Assembly: GCA_944324185.1 (NCBI GenBank)
Contig: CALUVI010000020.1
Span: forward strand, 1 to 37,257
DNA: 37,257 nucleotides
Reading direction: 5' to 3'
From: Candidatus Gastranaerophilales bacterium
GTDB lineage: Bacteria; Cyanobacteriota; Vampirovibrionia; Gastranaerophilales; Gastranaerophilaceae
The notes under the pieces are model-generated. The model was not told where the DNA came from, did no database searches, and worked only from the letters and a program-made list of their open reading frames with translations. How positions within the stretch are numbered: the first letter of the stretch is position 1; each line of letters opens with the position of its first letter. The translations under genes and the position numbers were made by a program. Shown piece after piece: positions 28,889 to 36,799 of the stretch.

Positions 28889-30094
28889 CTAAAAACCTAA
28901 AGATTTTACTATTGTATTTACAACATTATCCATTTGTGCAATCTGTTCTTCTTTTAATGTCGATTTTATACATATAGAATCATCAATAATTTCCGTCCCT
29001 TTTAGTTTTTCAAGCATTTCCTTCATCTGTTTGCCGCAAGAAGGTGCCCAGGTCCCGTTTTGTATAATAACATACTTCCTATTTTGAAGATTATGCGCAA
29101 TAAGTGTATGCAGGAAAGTTTCCATTGATTCAAAGATTCCTGCATTATAAGTTGTTGTTGCAAGAACGATGTGTGAATACCTGAAAGCATCTGCCAGAAC
29201 AAAAGACGGATGAGTTATTGAAACATCGTACATCTTTATTTTCTTTACCCCTTTATCAGCAAGCTTTGATGCAAGAAGATTGACCGCGCTTTCTGTTCCT
29301 CCGTATACAGAAGAGTACGCTATAAGAACCGAGTCATCTTCCGGAGCATAATTTGACCATTTGTCATACTTTTCAACGAAAAGTCCGATATTTTTTCTTA
29401 TCATTAAACCATGGAGCGGACAGAGCATTTTTATATCAAGTCCGGCTGCTTTTTTAAGAAGCATTTGAACCTGAAGCCCGTATTTCCCTACAATATTTGT
29501 ATAATATCGTCTGGCTTCATCCAGACAGTCTCTTTCCCAGTCGACTTCATCATCAAAGAGATTTCCGTTAATTGCGCCAAATGAACCAAACGCATCTGCT
29601 GAAAAGAGAATTTTATCTGTACTGTCATAAGTAACCATAACCTCAGGCCAGTGAACCATCGGAGCCATAATAAATTTTAGTTCGTGTTTACCTGTATTCA
29701 AAGTCTCGCCTTCTTTTACAACCTGAACGCGTGAATCAACATCAAATTCAAAAAACTGTTTAATCATCCCGACAGTTTTTTGAGAGCAGATAATTTTAAC
29801 ATCCGGATGCTGCTTTATAACTTCACCCAGGAGCGCACAATGGTCAGGCTCCATATGCTGAACGATTATATAATCTAAATGTCTGCCATCAAGGGCATAT
29901 TCAAGGTTTTCATAAAACTGCTCCGCACAAACCTTATCAACCGTATCAAACAAAACAGTTTTTTCATCTTTTAAAAGATAAGAATTATAAGACATCCCAT
30001 CTTTTACAGGATAAGCACTTTCAAACAGAGATAGTTTTCTGTCTGAGCAGCCTAAATATACAATATCGTCAGTAATTTTTCTCACATTATGCAT
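28889..30094 (-). CDS. A-type flavodiiron protein (oxygen/nitric oxide reductase)
   Basis: Encodes 401 aa. The N-terminal metallo-beta-lactamase-like domain carries a complete diiron ligand set: H80, E82, D84 and H85 in QHMEPDHC, then H148, D167 and H228. The C-terminal flavodoxin-like FMN domain begins around residue 256 (LIAYSSVYGGTESAV). There is no fused flavin reductase domain, which cyanobacterial Flv proteins usually have, so this is the anaerobe-type enzyme that takes electrons from rubredoxin, encoded just downstream. It reduces O2 to water and/or NO to N2O; the preferred substrate cannot be decided from sequence. AGGAG precedes the ATG. Confidence 0.94.
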   Translation of the reverse strand: MHNVRKITDDIVYLGCSDRKLSLFESAYPVKDGMSYNSYLLKDEKTVLFDTVDKVCAEQFYENLEYALDGRHLDYIIVQHMEPDHCALLGEVIKQHPDVKIICSQKTVGMIKQFFEFDVDSRVQVVKEGETLNTGKHELKFIMAPMVHWPEVMVTYDSTDKILFSADAFGSFGAINGNLFDDEVDWERDCLDEARRYYTNIVGKYGLQVQMLLKKAAGLDIKMLCPLHGLMIRKNIGLFVEKYDKWSNYAPEDDSVLIAYSSVYGGTESAVNLLASKLADKGVKKIKMYDVSITHPSFVLADAFRYSHIVLATTTYNAGIFESMETFLHTLIAHNLQNRKYVIIQNGTWAPSCGKQMKEMLEKLKGTEIIDDSICIKSTLKEEQIAQMDNVVNTIVKSLGF

Positions 30095-30381
30095 ATCATA
30101 CTCCTATGTTTAAATAATTTATAAAATAATTATACCTCAAACATGAGAGGGAAAATTTATTTTATATAAATATAAGAAATGTTGGTTTTAATATGGTAAA
30201 CCCGGTAGGTTACTATTTTTATTATCAAAGTGCTAAAACCCCAAGAAAGTGACGGAGTCCCCCGAGCGTATTTTAGTGAGGGGGAAAGTGCTAGATACAT
30301 ATATAAATTTTCATAAAAATGTAATACAACACATATTAAAATTGTAGGTCAGATTTTACCTGACAATAACTTAGTAAACAA
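30095..30381. other. Gap between hpt and the flavodiiron gene
   Basis: No gene is seen. A minus-strand TATAAT at 30129-30134 may be the flavodiiron promoter -10 box, without a convincing -35. A GC-rich patch with CCCCCGAG ... GAGGGGG (about 30260-30290) can fold and may end or attenuate the hpt operon transcript. Confidence 0.4.
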
Positions 30382-30912
30382 TTATACTTCCACATACCCA
30401 ATATAAGGCAGGTTTCGGTAGAATCCGTCATAATCCAATCCGTAGCCTACAAGAAACTTGTCATCCACTTCAAGCCCGTAATAATCAGGGTCAATATCGA
30501 CTTCCCGCTTAATCTTTTTATCCAGAAGCGAACAGAATTTCAGCGACTTTGTCTTAAAATTGTGGTTAATAAAATCTACGAGAAATCTTGCAGTATGCCC
30601 TGTATCAATAATATCTTCCACTATTAAAACATTTTTACCGTTCAAATCCGGAAGAGAAATGTCAACCGCATTAACTTTACCAGATGAAGTAAATCCTGAG
30701 CCGTAACTTGAAAGTCTTATAAATTCCATATCAACAGGCATTTTTAAATGCTTTGAAAGGTCTGTCATAAACATTACAGCACCTTTTAAAACGCATATTA
30801 AAAACAGTTCTTCTCCGGCATAATCTTTATTAATTCTATCTCCAAGAACCTTAATAGCTTCTTGAATCTGCTCTTTTGAAAAAAGTATTTTTAAATCATT
30901 CTCTGTTATCAT
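30382..30912 (-). CDS. hpt: Hypoxanthine phosphoribosyltransferase
   Basis: Encodes 176 aa, typical size. The PRPP-binding signature VLIVEDIIDTGHTA lies near residues 94-107, and LKGAVMFMTDL and LVGYGLDYDGFYRNLPYIG are the flanking family blocks. It salvages hypoxanthine or guanine to IMP or GMP in the cytoplasm. GGAGGA lies just before the ATG. It follows tilS by 21 bases, the same tilS-hpt pairing seen in Firmicutes such as Bacillus, although the ftsH that follows there is not present here. It is the last gene of the seven-gene minus-strand operon. Confidence 0.96.
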   Translation of the reverse strand: MITENDLKILFSKEQIQEAIKVLGDRINKDYAGEELFLICVLKGAVMFMTDLSKHLKMPVDMEFIRLSSYGSGFTSSGKVNAVDISLPDLNGKNVLIVEDIIDTGHTARFLVDFINHNFKTKSLKFCSLLDKKIKREVDIDPDYYGLEVDDKFLVGYGLDYDGFYRNLPYIGYVEV

Positions 30913-30933
30913 ATTGTCCTCCGTTTTTGAGGT

Positions 30934-32295
30934 TTACACAACTTCTATCACGTGAGTAGGTTTATCTTTAACAGATATTTTGTTACTCAAGCCGACTCCT
31001 ACGACCCACAAAACTTCATTATCAGAGCATAAGAGAAGCAGATTGTCTCTCGAATGCCGCGGAACACCCTTGGCGTTTAAATATTTCTTTAATTTCATGC
31101 TGCCTGTCATTCCAAACGGGCTAATCACATCTCCGTCTCTTCTTGTTCTTAATGTTAAAGGGAATTTTACCCGCGAAAAATCTACATAAGCAAATTTTGA
31201 GGTTGATTCAGGAAAAACAAACAAATCTTTTTCTACAAATTTTTTAAGAGAAAATACTTTGTCGCCAAAAGTGTACCCGCCTTCTCCCCCTACTTCGACT
31301 TCAATCATTTTCCTAATTTCTTCCTGAACGTCTTTTTTAGGCGGGATTACCTCTATTGTTTTTTCGTCGGCATAAAGCCATTTTGCGGTTGCAAGCGACT
31401 TGGTAGAGCCGTTTCTTTGAGTTATATTAGCCTCTATAAAATCATATATCTCACAAACTTTCTTGTAATCATAATCTAAATCCAGACTCTGGATAAATTC
31501 GTGTAAAAGCCGCATTTTTACAGGTTTAGATAACTCCCTGTATGTTTTAGGACAAATTTTCCCGTCACTTAACAAAACTTTTTCTCTTAAAGGGTTCAAA
31601 TACTCTTCTATTATCTCGTTATCACTTTTTGCAATATCAGAAAGCGTATTAATTGCCTCTTTTACATTCAAATTGATTTTCTCTAAAGACGGAATAACAT
31701 TAAGCCTTAGATAGTTTCTTTTGTACTGAACATCGGCATTTGACGAATCGTTGTTAGGAGAAAGGTTGTTGTCATTGCAGTATTCCAAAATTTCAGAACG
31801 CCTTATATAAAGAAGCGGACGGTAAAAATACCCGCGCTTTTCCGCAATACCTTTTAGCCCTAAGATTCCGGTACCCTTAATAATCCTGTATAAGACAGTT
31901 TCCGCATTATCATCATAATTATGCGCCGTAAACACTGCATCAGCATCGTATTCATCAAATGCTTCTTCAAAAAACTCGTATCTTGCTATTCTGGCATCGT
32001 TTTCAGTCTTTTTAACAGTATTCTTAGCTGTTTTTGTGAAAAACTCAAACCCTTTAGCACTGGCAAAAAGCCTGCAGACTTCCTGCTCTCTAAGCGCCTC
32101 TTCCCCGCGCCAGTTGTGGTTAAAATGAGCCGCAATAACATTCAAGTCATAAAATTCCGGCTGATTCTTAATTTCAGAAAGAGCATCCAGAAGACACATT
32201 GAATCGTACCCGCCGGAAAAACCCACCACAATGGTCTTATCCTGCAAATCGTATTTTTTTAGAAAATCAATGACTTTTGAAACAATATTCTGCAT
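30934..32295 (-). CDS. tilS: tRNA(Ile) lysidine synthetase
   Basis: Encodes 453 aa. The N-type ATP pyrophosphatase domain has the PP-loop FSGGYDSMCLLD (26-37) and HFNHNWRGEEALREQ. The C-terminal substrate-binding domain contains RRDGDVISPFGMTGSMKLKK and the KGVPRHSRDNLLLL stretch. It modifies C34 of the tRNA that reads AUA to lysidine and is essential for correct isoleucine decoding, which matters in an AT-rich genome. The start is eight bases after the preceding gene, with a weak GAGTG ribosome site, so coupling is likely. Confidence 0.95.
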   Translation of the reverse strand: MQNIVSKVIDFLKKYDLQDKTIVVGFSGGYDSMCLLDALSEIKNQPEFYDLNVIAAHFNHNWRGEEALREQEVCRLFASAKGFEFFTKTAKNTVKKTENDARIARYEFFEEAFDEYDADAVFTAHNYDDNAETVLYRIIKGTGILGLKGIAEKRGYFYRPLLYIRRSEILEYCNDNNLSPNNDSSNADVQYKRNYLRLNVIPSLEKINLNVKEAINTLSDIAKSDNEIIEEYLNPLREKVLLSDGKICPKTYRELSKPVKMRLLHEFIQSLDLDYDYKKVCEIYDFIEANITQRNGSTKSLATAKWLYADEKTIEVIPPKKDVQEEIRKMIEVEVGGEGGYTFGDKVFSLKKFVEKDLFVFPESTSKFAYVDFSRVKFPLTLRTRRDGDVISPFGMTGSMKLKKYLNAKGVPRHSRDNLLLLCSDNEVLWVVGVGLSNKISVKDKPTHVIEVV

Positions 32296-32303
32296 TCTGC
32301 ACT

Positions 32304-33653
32304 CTAATTGCTTAAATTTTTACTCCGGCTTTGTATTCCATGCCTGATTTCTACAGCATCAACGCCAAGCTGGTCTAAAGCTTTCATCGCAAGAGAATCC
32401 GGTACATCAATGATTGCCAGTAATAAATCAACTGCTTCAATTTTTTGCTTGTTAGATTTTTTCGCAGACAACCAGGCTTTTTCCAGAACTTTTTTTGCAC
32501 GTTTTGTGAATGTAATTTCCCTGTCAAAATACTCATTTCCATATCCGACAAGATTTTCAACAACTATACGCGCGTCTTTTAGAGTAATTTCAAGATCATT
32601 AAGAACTTCAAACGCAACACTGGTTCCTTCTGCAATAATTCCTAAGAGAAACATCTCGGTACCTACAATATTGCGCCCGATTCTTCTTGCTTCTTCTTTA
32701 GCAAGCTTCATTATTGTAAGCGTCTCAGGCATCTGCTTTTCTATCGGTCTCAAAATATCCTCAGACATCTTTTCACTATTGATACCCAGAGATTTAATAA
32801 TATCATAAGCCAGCCCGCGCTTGATTTTTAGTATGCTTAAAACAATATGTTCAGGTGTAATTACAGAAGAACCAAGCTCTTTTGCGGTTTGTAAAGCTGA
32901 ATTCATGACCAGAAAAGCATTCGGAGTGAATATTATCTTCTTATCCGCGTATTCAGCAGAACGTGAACTCTGCTCGGCAAGCTTCTTTTCAAAGACTTCG
33001 GAATCCAAGCCGTATTTGTGAATAGTGTTAACAAGCTCTGTATCACCGGATTCCAGAATAGAAGCCATAATCTGCTCTGTTCCTAAAATTTCATAACCTG
33101 CAGCAGAAAGCTTTGAGACAGCTCTGTCAAAAACATCCGACAAAGCTTCGCCTTCATATACAGATTCAAAAGAGCTTTTCTCGTCATCTTCTTCCGCTTC
33201 AGGGTGTTCAAGACGTTTAATTTTTTTCTGAACGAGTTTTGTCAGAATATCACGCGCATTATAGATATCAAACCCGAAGTTATTCAAAATTTCCTGAATA
33301 TTAGAATTTTTCTCGCTGATAACCGTCAGGAAAATATGCTCAAATAAAATATTTGTATTTCCTGATTTTGCAGCTAAATCCAGCGTATGTTTTAATATAT
33401 CTTTAAACGAATGACTGAACGGAATATTTTCTATACGTTTCGGGGATTCTTTTACATATTTTTTTACTTCCTCAAAAGCTGCATCAAATGTAACATTATA
33501 CATCCTAAACAGTTTTAAAGAAACGCCTTTTGCATCCTTAATAAGCGCAAGAAACAAATGCTCAGGCATAACTTCACTGCAGCCCATATCTTTTGCAAGA
33601 TTTTGCGCTTCCGAAACTACATTAACCGCTTTTTCAGTAAATCGTTCAAACAA
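32304..33653 (-). CDS. Stand-alone tandem ClpC N-domain protein without ATPase
   Basis: Encodes 449 aa made almost wholly of six Clp_N-type repeats, i.e. three ClpC-like N domains, at about residues 1-70, 78-150, 170-230, 242-305, 312-372 and 378-445. Diagnostic strings are MFERFTEKAVNVVSEAQNLA with PEHLFLAL (repeat 1), SSVITPEHIVLSIL (repeat 4) and GRNIVGTEMFLLGIIAEG (repeat 5). An acidic linker (EEDDEKSSFE) separates the first pair. No Walker A or B motif, pore loop or ClpP-docking loop exists. In ClpC these domains bind adaptors and phospho-arginine substrates. The start is TTG 33653, two bases after the DUF1292 gene, whose 3' end supplies AGAGGAAG. It is likely an adaptor or decoy; that is inference. 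Confidence 0.88.
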   Translation of the reverse strand: MFERFTEKAVNVVSEAQNLAKDMGCSEVMPEHLFLALIKDAKGVSLKLFRMYNVTFDAAFEEVKKYVKESPKRIENIPFSHSFKDILKHTLDLAAKSGNTNILFEHIFLTVISEKNSNIQEILNNFGFDIYNARDILTKLVQKKIKRLEHPEAEEDDEKSSFESVYEGEALSDVFDRAVSKLSAAGYEILGTEQIMASILESGDTELVNTIHKYGLDSEVFEKKLAEQSSRSAEYADKKIIFTPNAFLVMNSALQTAKELGSSVITPEHIVLSILKIKRGLAYDIIKSLGINSEKMSEDILRPIEKQMPETLTIMKLAKEEARRIGRNIVGTEMFLLGIIAEGTSVAFEVLNDLEITLKDARIVVENLVGYGNEYFDREITFTKRAKKVLEKAWLSAKKSNKQKIEAVDLLLAIIDVPDSLAMKALDQLGVDAVEIRHGIQSRSKNLSN

Positions 33654-33655
33654 AC

Positions 33656-33940
33656 TTATTCTTCCTCTTCATCATCTAATGATTCAATATATTCGCAAAC
33701 CCGCCGGAATTCCGTATCATCCTCTATATTCTGAAAATACCCGTCGTCACCGTCTTCTACGTATTCCATAACGATAACTTCGGAATTCTCGTCGTTTTCA
33801 TCCTCTGAAAGCGGCAGAAGCATAGCGTAAGTTTTATCCTCAAAATCTACAATATCATAGATTTCACACTTAATAATCTGTCCGTCTTCTCCGTAAATTT
33901 CAACGTATTGCTGTTCTGTTTCCTGAATTTCATCGCTCAT
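33656..33940 (-). CDS. DUF1292 family protein (YrzB-like)
   Basis: Encodes 94 aa, strongly acidic, with the DUF1292 pattern: VEIYGEDGQIIKCEIYDIVDFEDKTY-type strands followed by LLPLSEDE and VIVMEYVEDGDDG. In Bacillus yrzB follows the ruvX homologue yrrK, and the same order is kept here. I chose ATG 33940, because AGGGAA is well placed for it; an ATG two codons earlier (33946) overlaps the ruvX stop as ATGA and could also start translation. Function of the family is not known. Confidence 0.85.
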   Translation of the reverse strand: MSDEIQETEQQYVEIYGEDGQIIKCEIYDIVDFEDKTYAMLLPLSEDENDENSEVIVMEYVEDGDDGYFQNIEDDTEFRRVCEYIESLDDEEEE

Positions 33941-33942
33941 AA

Positions 33943-34341
33943 TCATTTCCCTAAATACTGTTCTAATATTATACAGGCGCTTTCTATATCCACAAGCCCC
34001 TTGTTTTTCCTGAAATTAACTTTTCTTTCCCTTAGCCTTTCCTCCGCCTCTTCGGAAGTCAGACGTTCATCTTCTAATATTATATCAAAACCGGTTAATT
34101 TTTGTGAAAAATCTATACAATCCTTTGCCTGAGCGCCATACGACCCGTCCATGTTGATAGGAACTCCCACAACAATTTTTTCTACACGGTTTTCTTTTGC
34201 AATTTTAACAATTTCTTCAAGCGCTTTTGCTTCCGGCTCTCTGTCAATACAAACACACGGAGTCGCAATTACCTGTAAATAGTCGCTTAAAGCAACTCCT
34301 ATACGTTTTTTTCCGACATCAAGCGCCATAACTTTATGCAT
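33943..34341 (-). CDS. ruvX: RuvX/YqgF family nuclease-like protein
   Basis: Encodes 132 aa of the RNase H-like YqgF family, a putative Holliday junction resolvase also linked to processing of the 16S rRNA precursor. Visible are the first catalytic Asp in MALDVGKKRIGVALSD, the VVGVPINMDGS strand, the EDERLTSEEAEERL motif, and the final VDIESACIILEQYL with the last acidic residue. ATG 34341 is preferred over the in-frame TTG at 34347 because AAGGTGGG is correctly spaced from it. It overlaps the stop of the upstream gene by eight bases and the DUF1292 start by a few, so the genes are tightly coupled. Confidence 0.94.
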   Translation of the reverse strand: MHKVMALDVGKKRIGVALSDYLQVIATPCVCIDREPEAKALEEIVKIAKENRVEKIVVGVPINMDGSYGAQAKDCIDFSQKLTGFDIILEDERLTSEEAEERLRERKVNFRKNKGLVDIESACIILEQYLGK

Positions 34342-35929
34342 TATCAACCCACCTTGCTTCTATACTTGATATTATCATATCAAGCTGCAAAAGTTTAAAA
34401 TCATCAGCACTTCCCTGTGTTTTTTTCTCAAAAATACTTGAAGCTTTTCTCTGATTTTTGAGTATATAGCGCTTTCCGACATAGTATTCATAAATACTTT
34501 TTCTCAAAATATTGGTTAAAAAGCTGTAATTTGAGCCTAAAGAATATAGTATTTGTGCTAAATCTTTATCTCCTTTAAGCATTCTCAAATATGCCGCAAT
34601 GTTAAAAGTTATCAGCTTATACGCAAGTTCCTGAGCGTTATAAATACTGTCAAAATTGTCAGCAATGAATTTATCCAGATCCACGTTAAAATTATTTGCC
34701 CTGAATTCAGCAGAAAGCTTATCAATAAAGGCTTTAAATTCTTCGGAGGTAATCTCGTCAAAGAACCAGTTCTGAACATACTCACTCAAACATAATTTAT
34801 CAATATCTTTCTGGTTCAATTCTTTTTTCTCTAAATATATTGCAGGCTTTTCCGACTCAATATCAAGGAGAATACTCTGCCAGCATATGTATTCATAAGG
34901 TATTTGCTCGCCGTTCAGATGCGAATTTTCTTCTGCCTGTTCAAGCAAATACTTTGCAACTCCGGCGTTAATCTCGTATTTTTCCTGATAGTTGTAGAAT
35001 TTATCTACAATTTTATAAAAATCCTGTTCTGTCATTGAATTAAATCCGAATGAATCAAGTATTCCGTATCTTGGATTAATTACAATGGCTAAAAACTGCA
35101 GCGTCCGGTTTCCTCTGTTTCTGGAAAATATTATTGCCATATTTCCGTGTCCGTCCGGAAAAGAAGTATATACTTTGTAAGGTTTTGACTCTTTTAGGAT
35201 ATTCCTGTAGAATTCCTCTGTATTATCAACTCTTATGCCGGACATCTTAAGCTCTGATATGGCTTTGTTAATTTTATTCTTTAATTCATCAGGTGCAAAG
35301 GTTTTAGCATTTTCCAACGCATGATAAGCAAGCTGAGATTTTGTTCTGCCGAGAATATCAAGCGCTGTATACCCGACCTCGGAATCCATATAGTATAAAA
35401 ATACCGGAATAAGAATATTTGCAAGCGCATCATTAGCATAATCTTCTTCAAGCGACTTTATCAGGATTATTTTATCATTGTCATTTATGGCGTTTAAAAA
35501 GTCCATAAAATCAATCTGCGCTTCCGGATTCATAATAGCAGTTTCCAGAAGCTGCTTGGTTTCTTTATTTATAAGCTCATTAAACTGTTCAAAGTACCCG
35601 CTTATTACATCGTAGTCGATTTTATTCCCTAAATCCTTGAGCATATTAAACGCAATCATTTTAACATGGTCATTGTATTCCTGCGCCTTGATTACATTCC
35701 ATAATTCATCGTTCAGAGTATCTTTGTCGATAAGCTCCATTAAAAGCCAGCATATTAAGACGGCTTTTTGTTCATTTGCACTCACAAGCTCCCGGATTAA
35801 GACTTCAAGAACGGTCTTTTTGTCCTCAATATTTTTCAAATCTGTAATAAGGGATGCCTGCGGCTGGCTTGAAGTCATTAAAGCTGTCAACGTCGCCAGA
35901 ATTTCTGCTTTTATTTGGATTTTGTTCAT
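34334..35929 (-). CDS. Helical-repeat protein of unknown function, about 531 aa
   Basis: I do not recognise this protein. ATG 35929 is chosen because AGAGG lies five bases upstream. Residues about 1-220 are a succession of amphipathic helices that look like HEAT- or ARM-type repeats (for example TALDILGRTKSQLAYHALEN). A short beta-containing segment follows (about 245-300, YKVYTSFPDGHGNMAIIFSR and FLAIVINPRYGILDSFGF), then more helices to the end. No signal peptide, membrane segment or catalytic motif is visible. It is locked into the operon by overlap with ruvX and lies between the two ATPase-less Clp modules, so a scaffold role is possible but unproven. Confidence 0.85.
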   Translation of the reverse strand: MNKIQIKAEILATLTALMTSSQPQASLITDLKNIEDKKTVLEVLIRELVSANEQKAVLICWLLMELIDKDTLNDELWNVIKAQEYNDHVKMIAFNMLKDLGNKIDYDVISGYFEQFNELINKETKQLLETAIMNPEAQIDFMDFLNAINDNDKIILIKSLEEDYANDALANILIPVFLYYMDSEVGYTALDILGRTKSQLAYHALENAKTFAPDELKNKINKAISELKMSGIRVDNTEEFYRNILKESKPYKVYTSFPDGHGNMAIIFSRNRGNRTLQFLAIVINPRYGILDSFGFNSMTEQDFYKIVDKFYNYQEKYEINAGVAKYLLEQAEENSHLNGEQIPYEYICWQSILLDIESEKPAIYLEKKELNQKDIDKLCLSEYVQNWFFDEITSEEFKAFIDKLSAEFRANNFNVDLDKFIADNFDSIYNAQELAYKLITFNIAAYLRMLKGDKDLAQILYSLGSNYSFLTNILRKSIYEYYVGKRYILKNQRKASSIFEKKTQGSADDFKLLQLDMIISSIEARWVDNA

Positions 35930-35971
35930 AAAACCTCTCAAACGGACTTAATATTTCTGCATAAAGGGTTT

Positions 35972-36244
35972 CTATTTACATTTGCCCCAGAATGCGTCAA
36001 GAATTTGCTGGGCGTCAGCCGAAAGCATTCTGTCATTAAGAATCAGGTATTGAACCGCAATCATTGTGCACTCGGAGCAAATATTTACCCCCGGACCTTT
36101 TACCATCTTAATTACCTGTGTATTAGGTCTGCCGCAGAAACTGCAATATACAGGCTCCTGAATTCCTTCGTGATGATGCTCAACAGACTCAGTCTTTTTA
36201 CTTCTGCTTCTTTTACCTAATTTTATGACTTTATCGTCTGACAT
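35972..36244 (-). CDS. Stand-alone ClpX-type zinc-binding domain protein
   Basis: Encodes 90 aa. After a basic, probably disordered start (KLGKRSRSKK), residues 31-70 copy the ClpX C4 zinc domain: Cys 34, 37, 56 and 59 with the same C-x2-C-x18-C-x2-C spacing as ClpX in this window, and the shared core CSFCG ... GP ... ICxEC. The protein ends 20 residues later, so there is no AAA+ motor. ATG 36244 is chosen for AGGAGAGG directly upstream and a promoter beyond; the frame stays open upstream but reads through that promoter and a repeat. In ClpX this domain dimerises and binds adaptors and some substrates. First gene of the seven-gene operon. Confidence 0.9.
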   Translation of the reverse strand: MSDDKVIKLGKRSRSKKTESVEHHHEGIQEPVYCSFCGRPNTQVIKMVKGPGVNICSECTMIAVQYLILNDRMLSADAQQILDAFWGKCK

Positions 36245-36267
36245 AAACCTCTCCTCTTTATTTTCTG

Positions 36268-36296
36268 ATTGTAACTTAAAAATAAGGTTTGCGCAA
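36268..36296 (-). promoter_or_regulatory. Promoter of the zinc-domain/ruvX/Clp-N/tilS/hpt operon
   Basis: On the minus strand TTGCGC (36291-36296), a 17-base spacer and TACAAT (36268-36273), 23 bases before the first ATG. No other promoter-like site was noticed between the tightly spaced genes down to 30382. Confidence 0.6.
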
Positions 36297-36404
36297 GAAA
36301 TATTAAGAAGGGTGGGGAAATATAGGGGTAAATATAGGGGAAATGATTTGTTTTGATGTAAGACAACAAGTTTATCTCTTTTAGTCAAGAGTAATTGCGT
36401 TAAT

Positions 36405-36430
36405 AGAACGACAACGCGCATTCCCTCGCC
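36405..36430 (+). repeat. Short GC-rich module R3 (one of seven)
   Basis: Contains GAACGACAACGCGCATTCCC. Related copies are at about 36781-36803 and 36923-36947 in the same direction, and at about 8282, 8510, 8731 and 8788 reversed. Confidence 0.65.
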
Positions 36431-36495
36431 CCTTGCGGGAGAGGGTAGAATTTCAAGTTGAGCTTGGGCGAAACTTAGAAATTCGGGTGAGGGGT
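36424..36495 (+). repeat. Hairpin module shared with 8534-8603
   Basis: CCTCGCCCCTTGCGGGAGAG start and GGGTGAGGGGT end are the same as in the left cluster, with a substituted middle section. Confidence 0.65.
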
Positions 36496-36525
36496 CAATT
36501 GTCAGGGGGTAAATATTTTGTTTTA

Positions 36526-36567
36526 GGGATTCTTCATCCTCAAATGGCTATCGGGTTCAGAATAACC
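36526..36567 (+). repeat. Dispersed repeat R2, copy B
   Basis: Shares TTTTGTTTTAGGGATTCTTC with copy C and GGCTATCGGGTTCAGAAT with copy A. Confidence 0.75.
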
Positions 36568-36583
36568 GGAGGTTTTGCAATCT

Positions 36584-36692
36584 CCTTCCCTTTTGAGGGA
36601 AGCGGATTGTCGGCAGAGAGCGAAGGAGCTTTGCGGGAGCAAAGTCCGTAGGCTTGTTTATTGCCGACAACCAAGCAGGTTAGGATGGGTGA
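36584..36692 (+). repeat. 110-nt dispersed repeat, copy 2 (contains the 76-nt insert)
   Basis: Inverted relative to 8621-8730, with about five substitutions. The left 19 and right 14 bases also occur joined together at 36800-36832. Confidence 0.85.
36603..36678 (+). mobile_element. Candidate 76-nt miniature element, copy 2
   Basis: TTGTCGGCA at 36607-36615 and TGCCGACAA at 36662-36670 are inverted repeats just inside the ends; an internal CTTTGC/GCAAAG hairpin is present. It has exactly the same length as copy 1 and is absent from 36800-36832. Confidence 0.45.
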
Positions 36693-36799
36693 TAACTATG
36701 TATTTTATTACTGTCACCCTCTCCAACTCTCCCTCATTTAGGGAGAGGGCCGTGGCAGCGTTCTTTAAATGCCGCAATGATAGAACGACAACGCGCGTT

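Noticed and set aside
36245..36421. N-terminal extension of the zinc-domain protein
   Set aside because: The frame is open but crosses the promoter and tandem repeats; an excellent ribosome binding site precedes ATG 36244.
36603..36678. The 76-nt insert as a tRNA gene
   Set aside because: Length and hairpins are suggestive, but there is no T-arm consensus, no proper anticodon arm and no CCA-side pattern.
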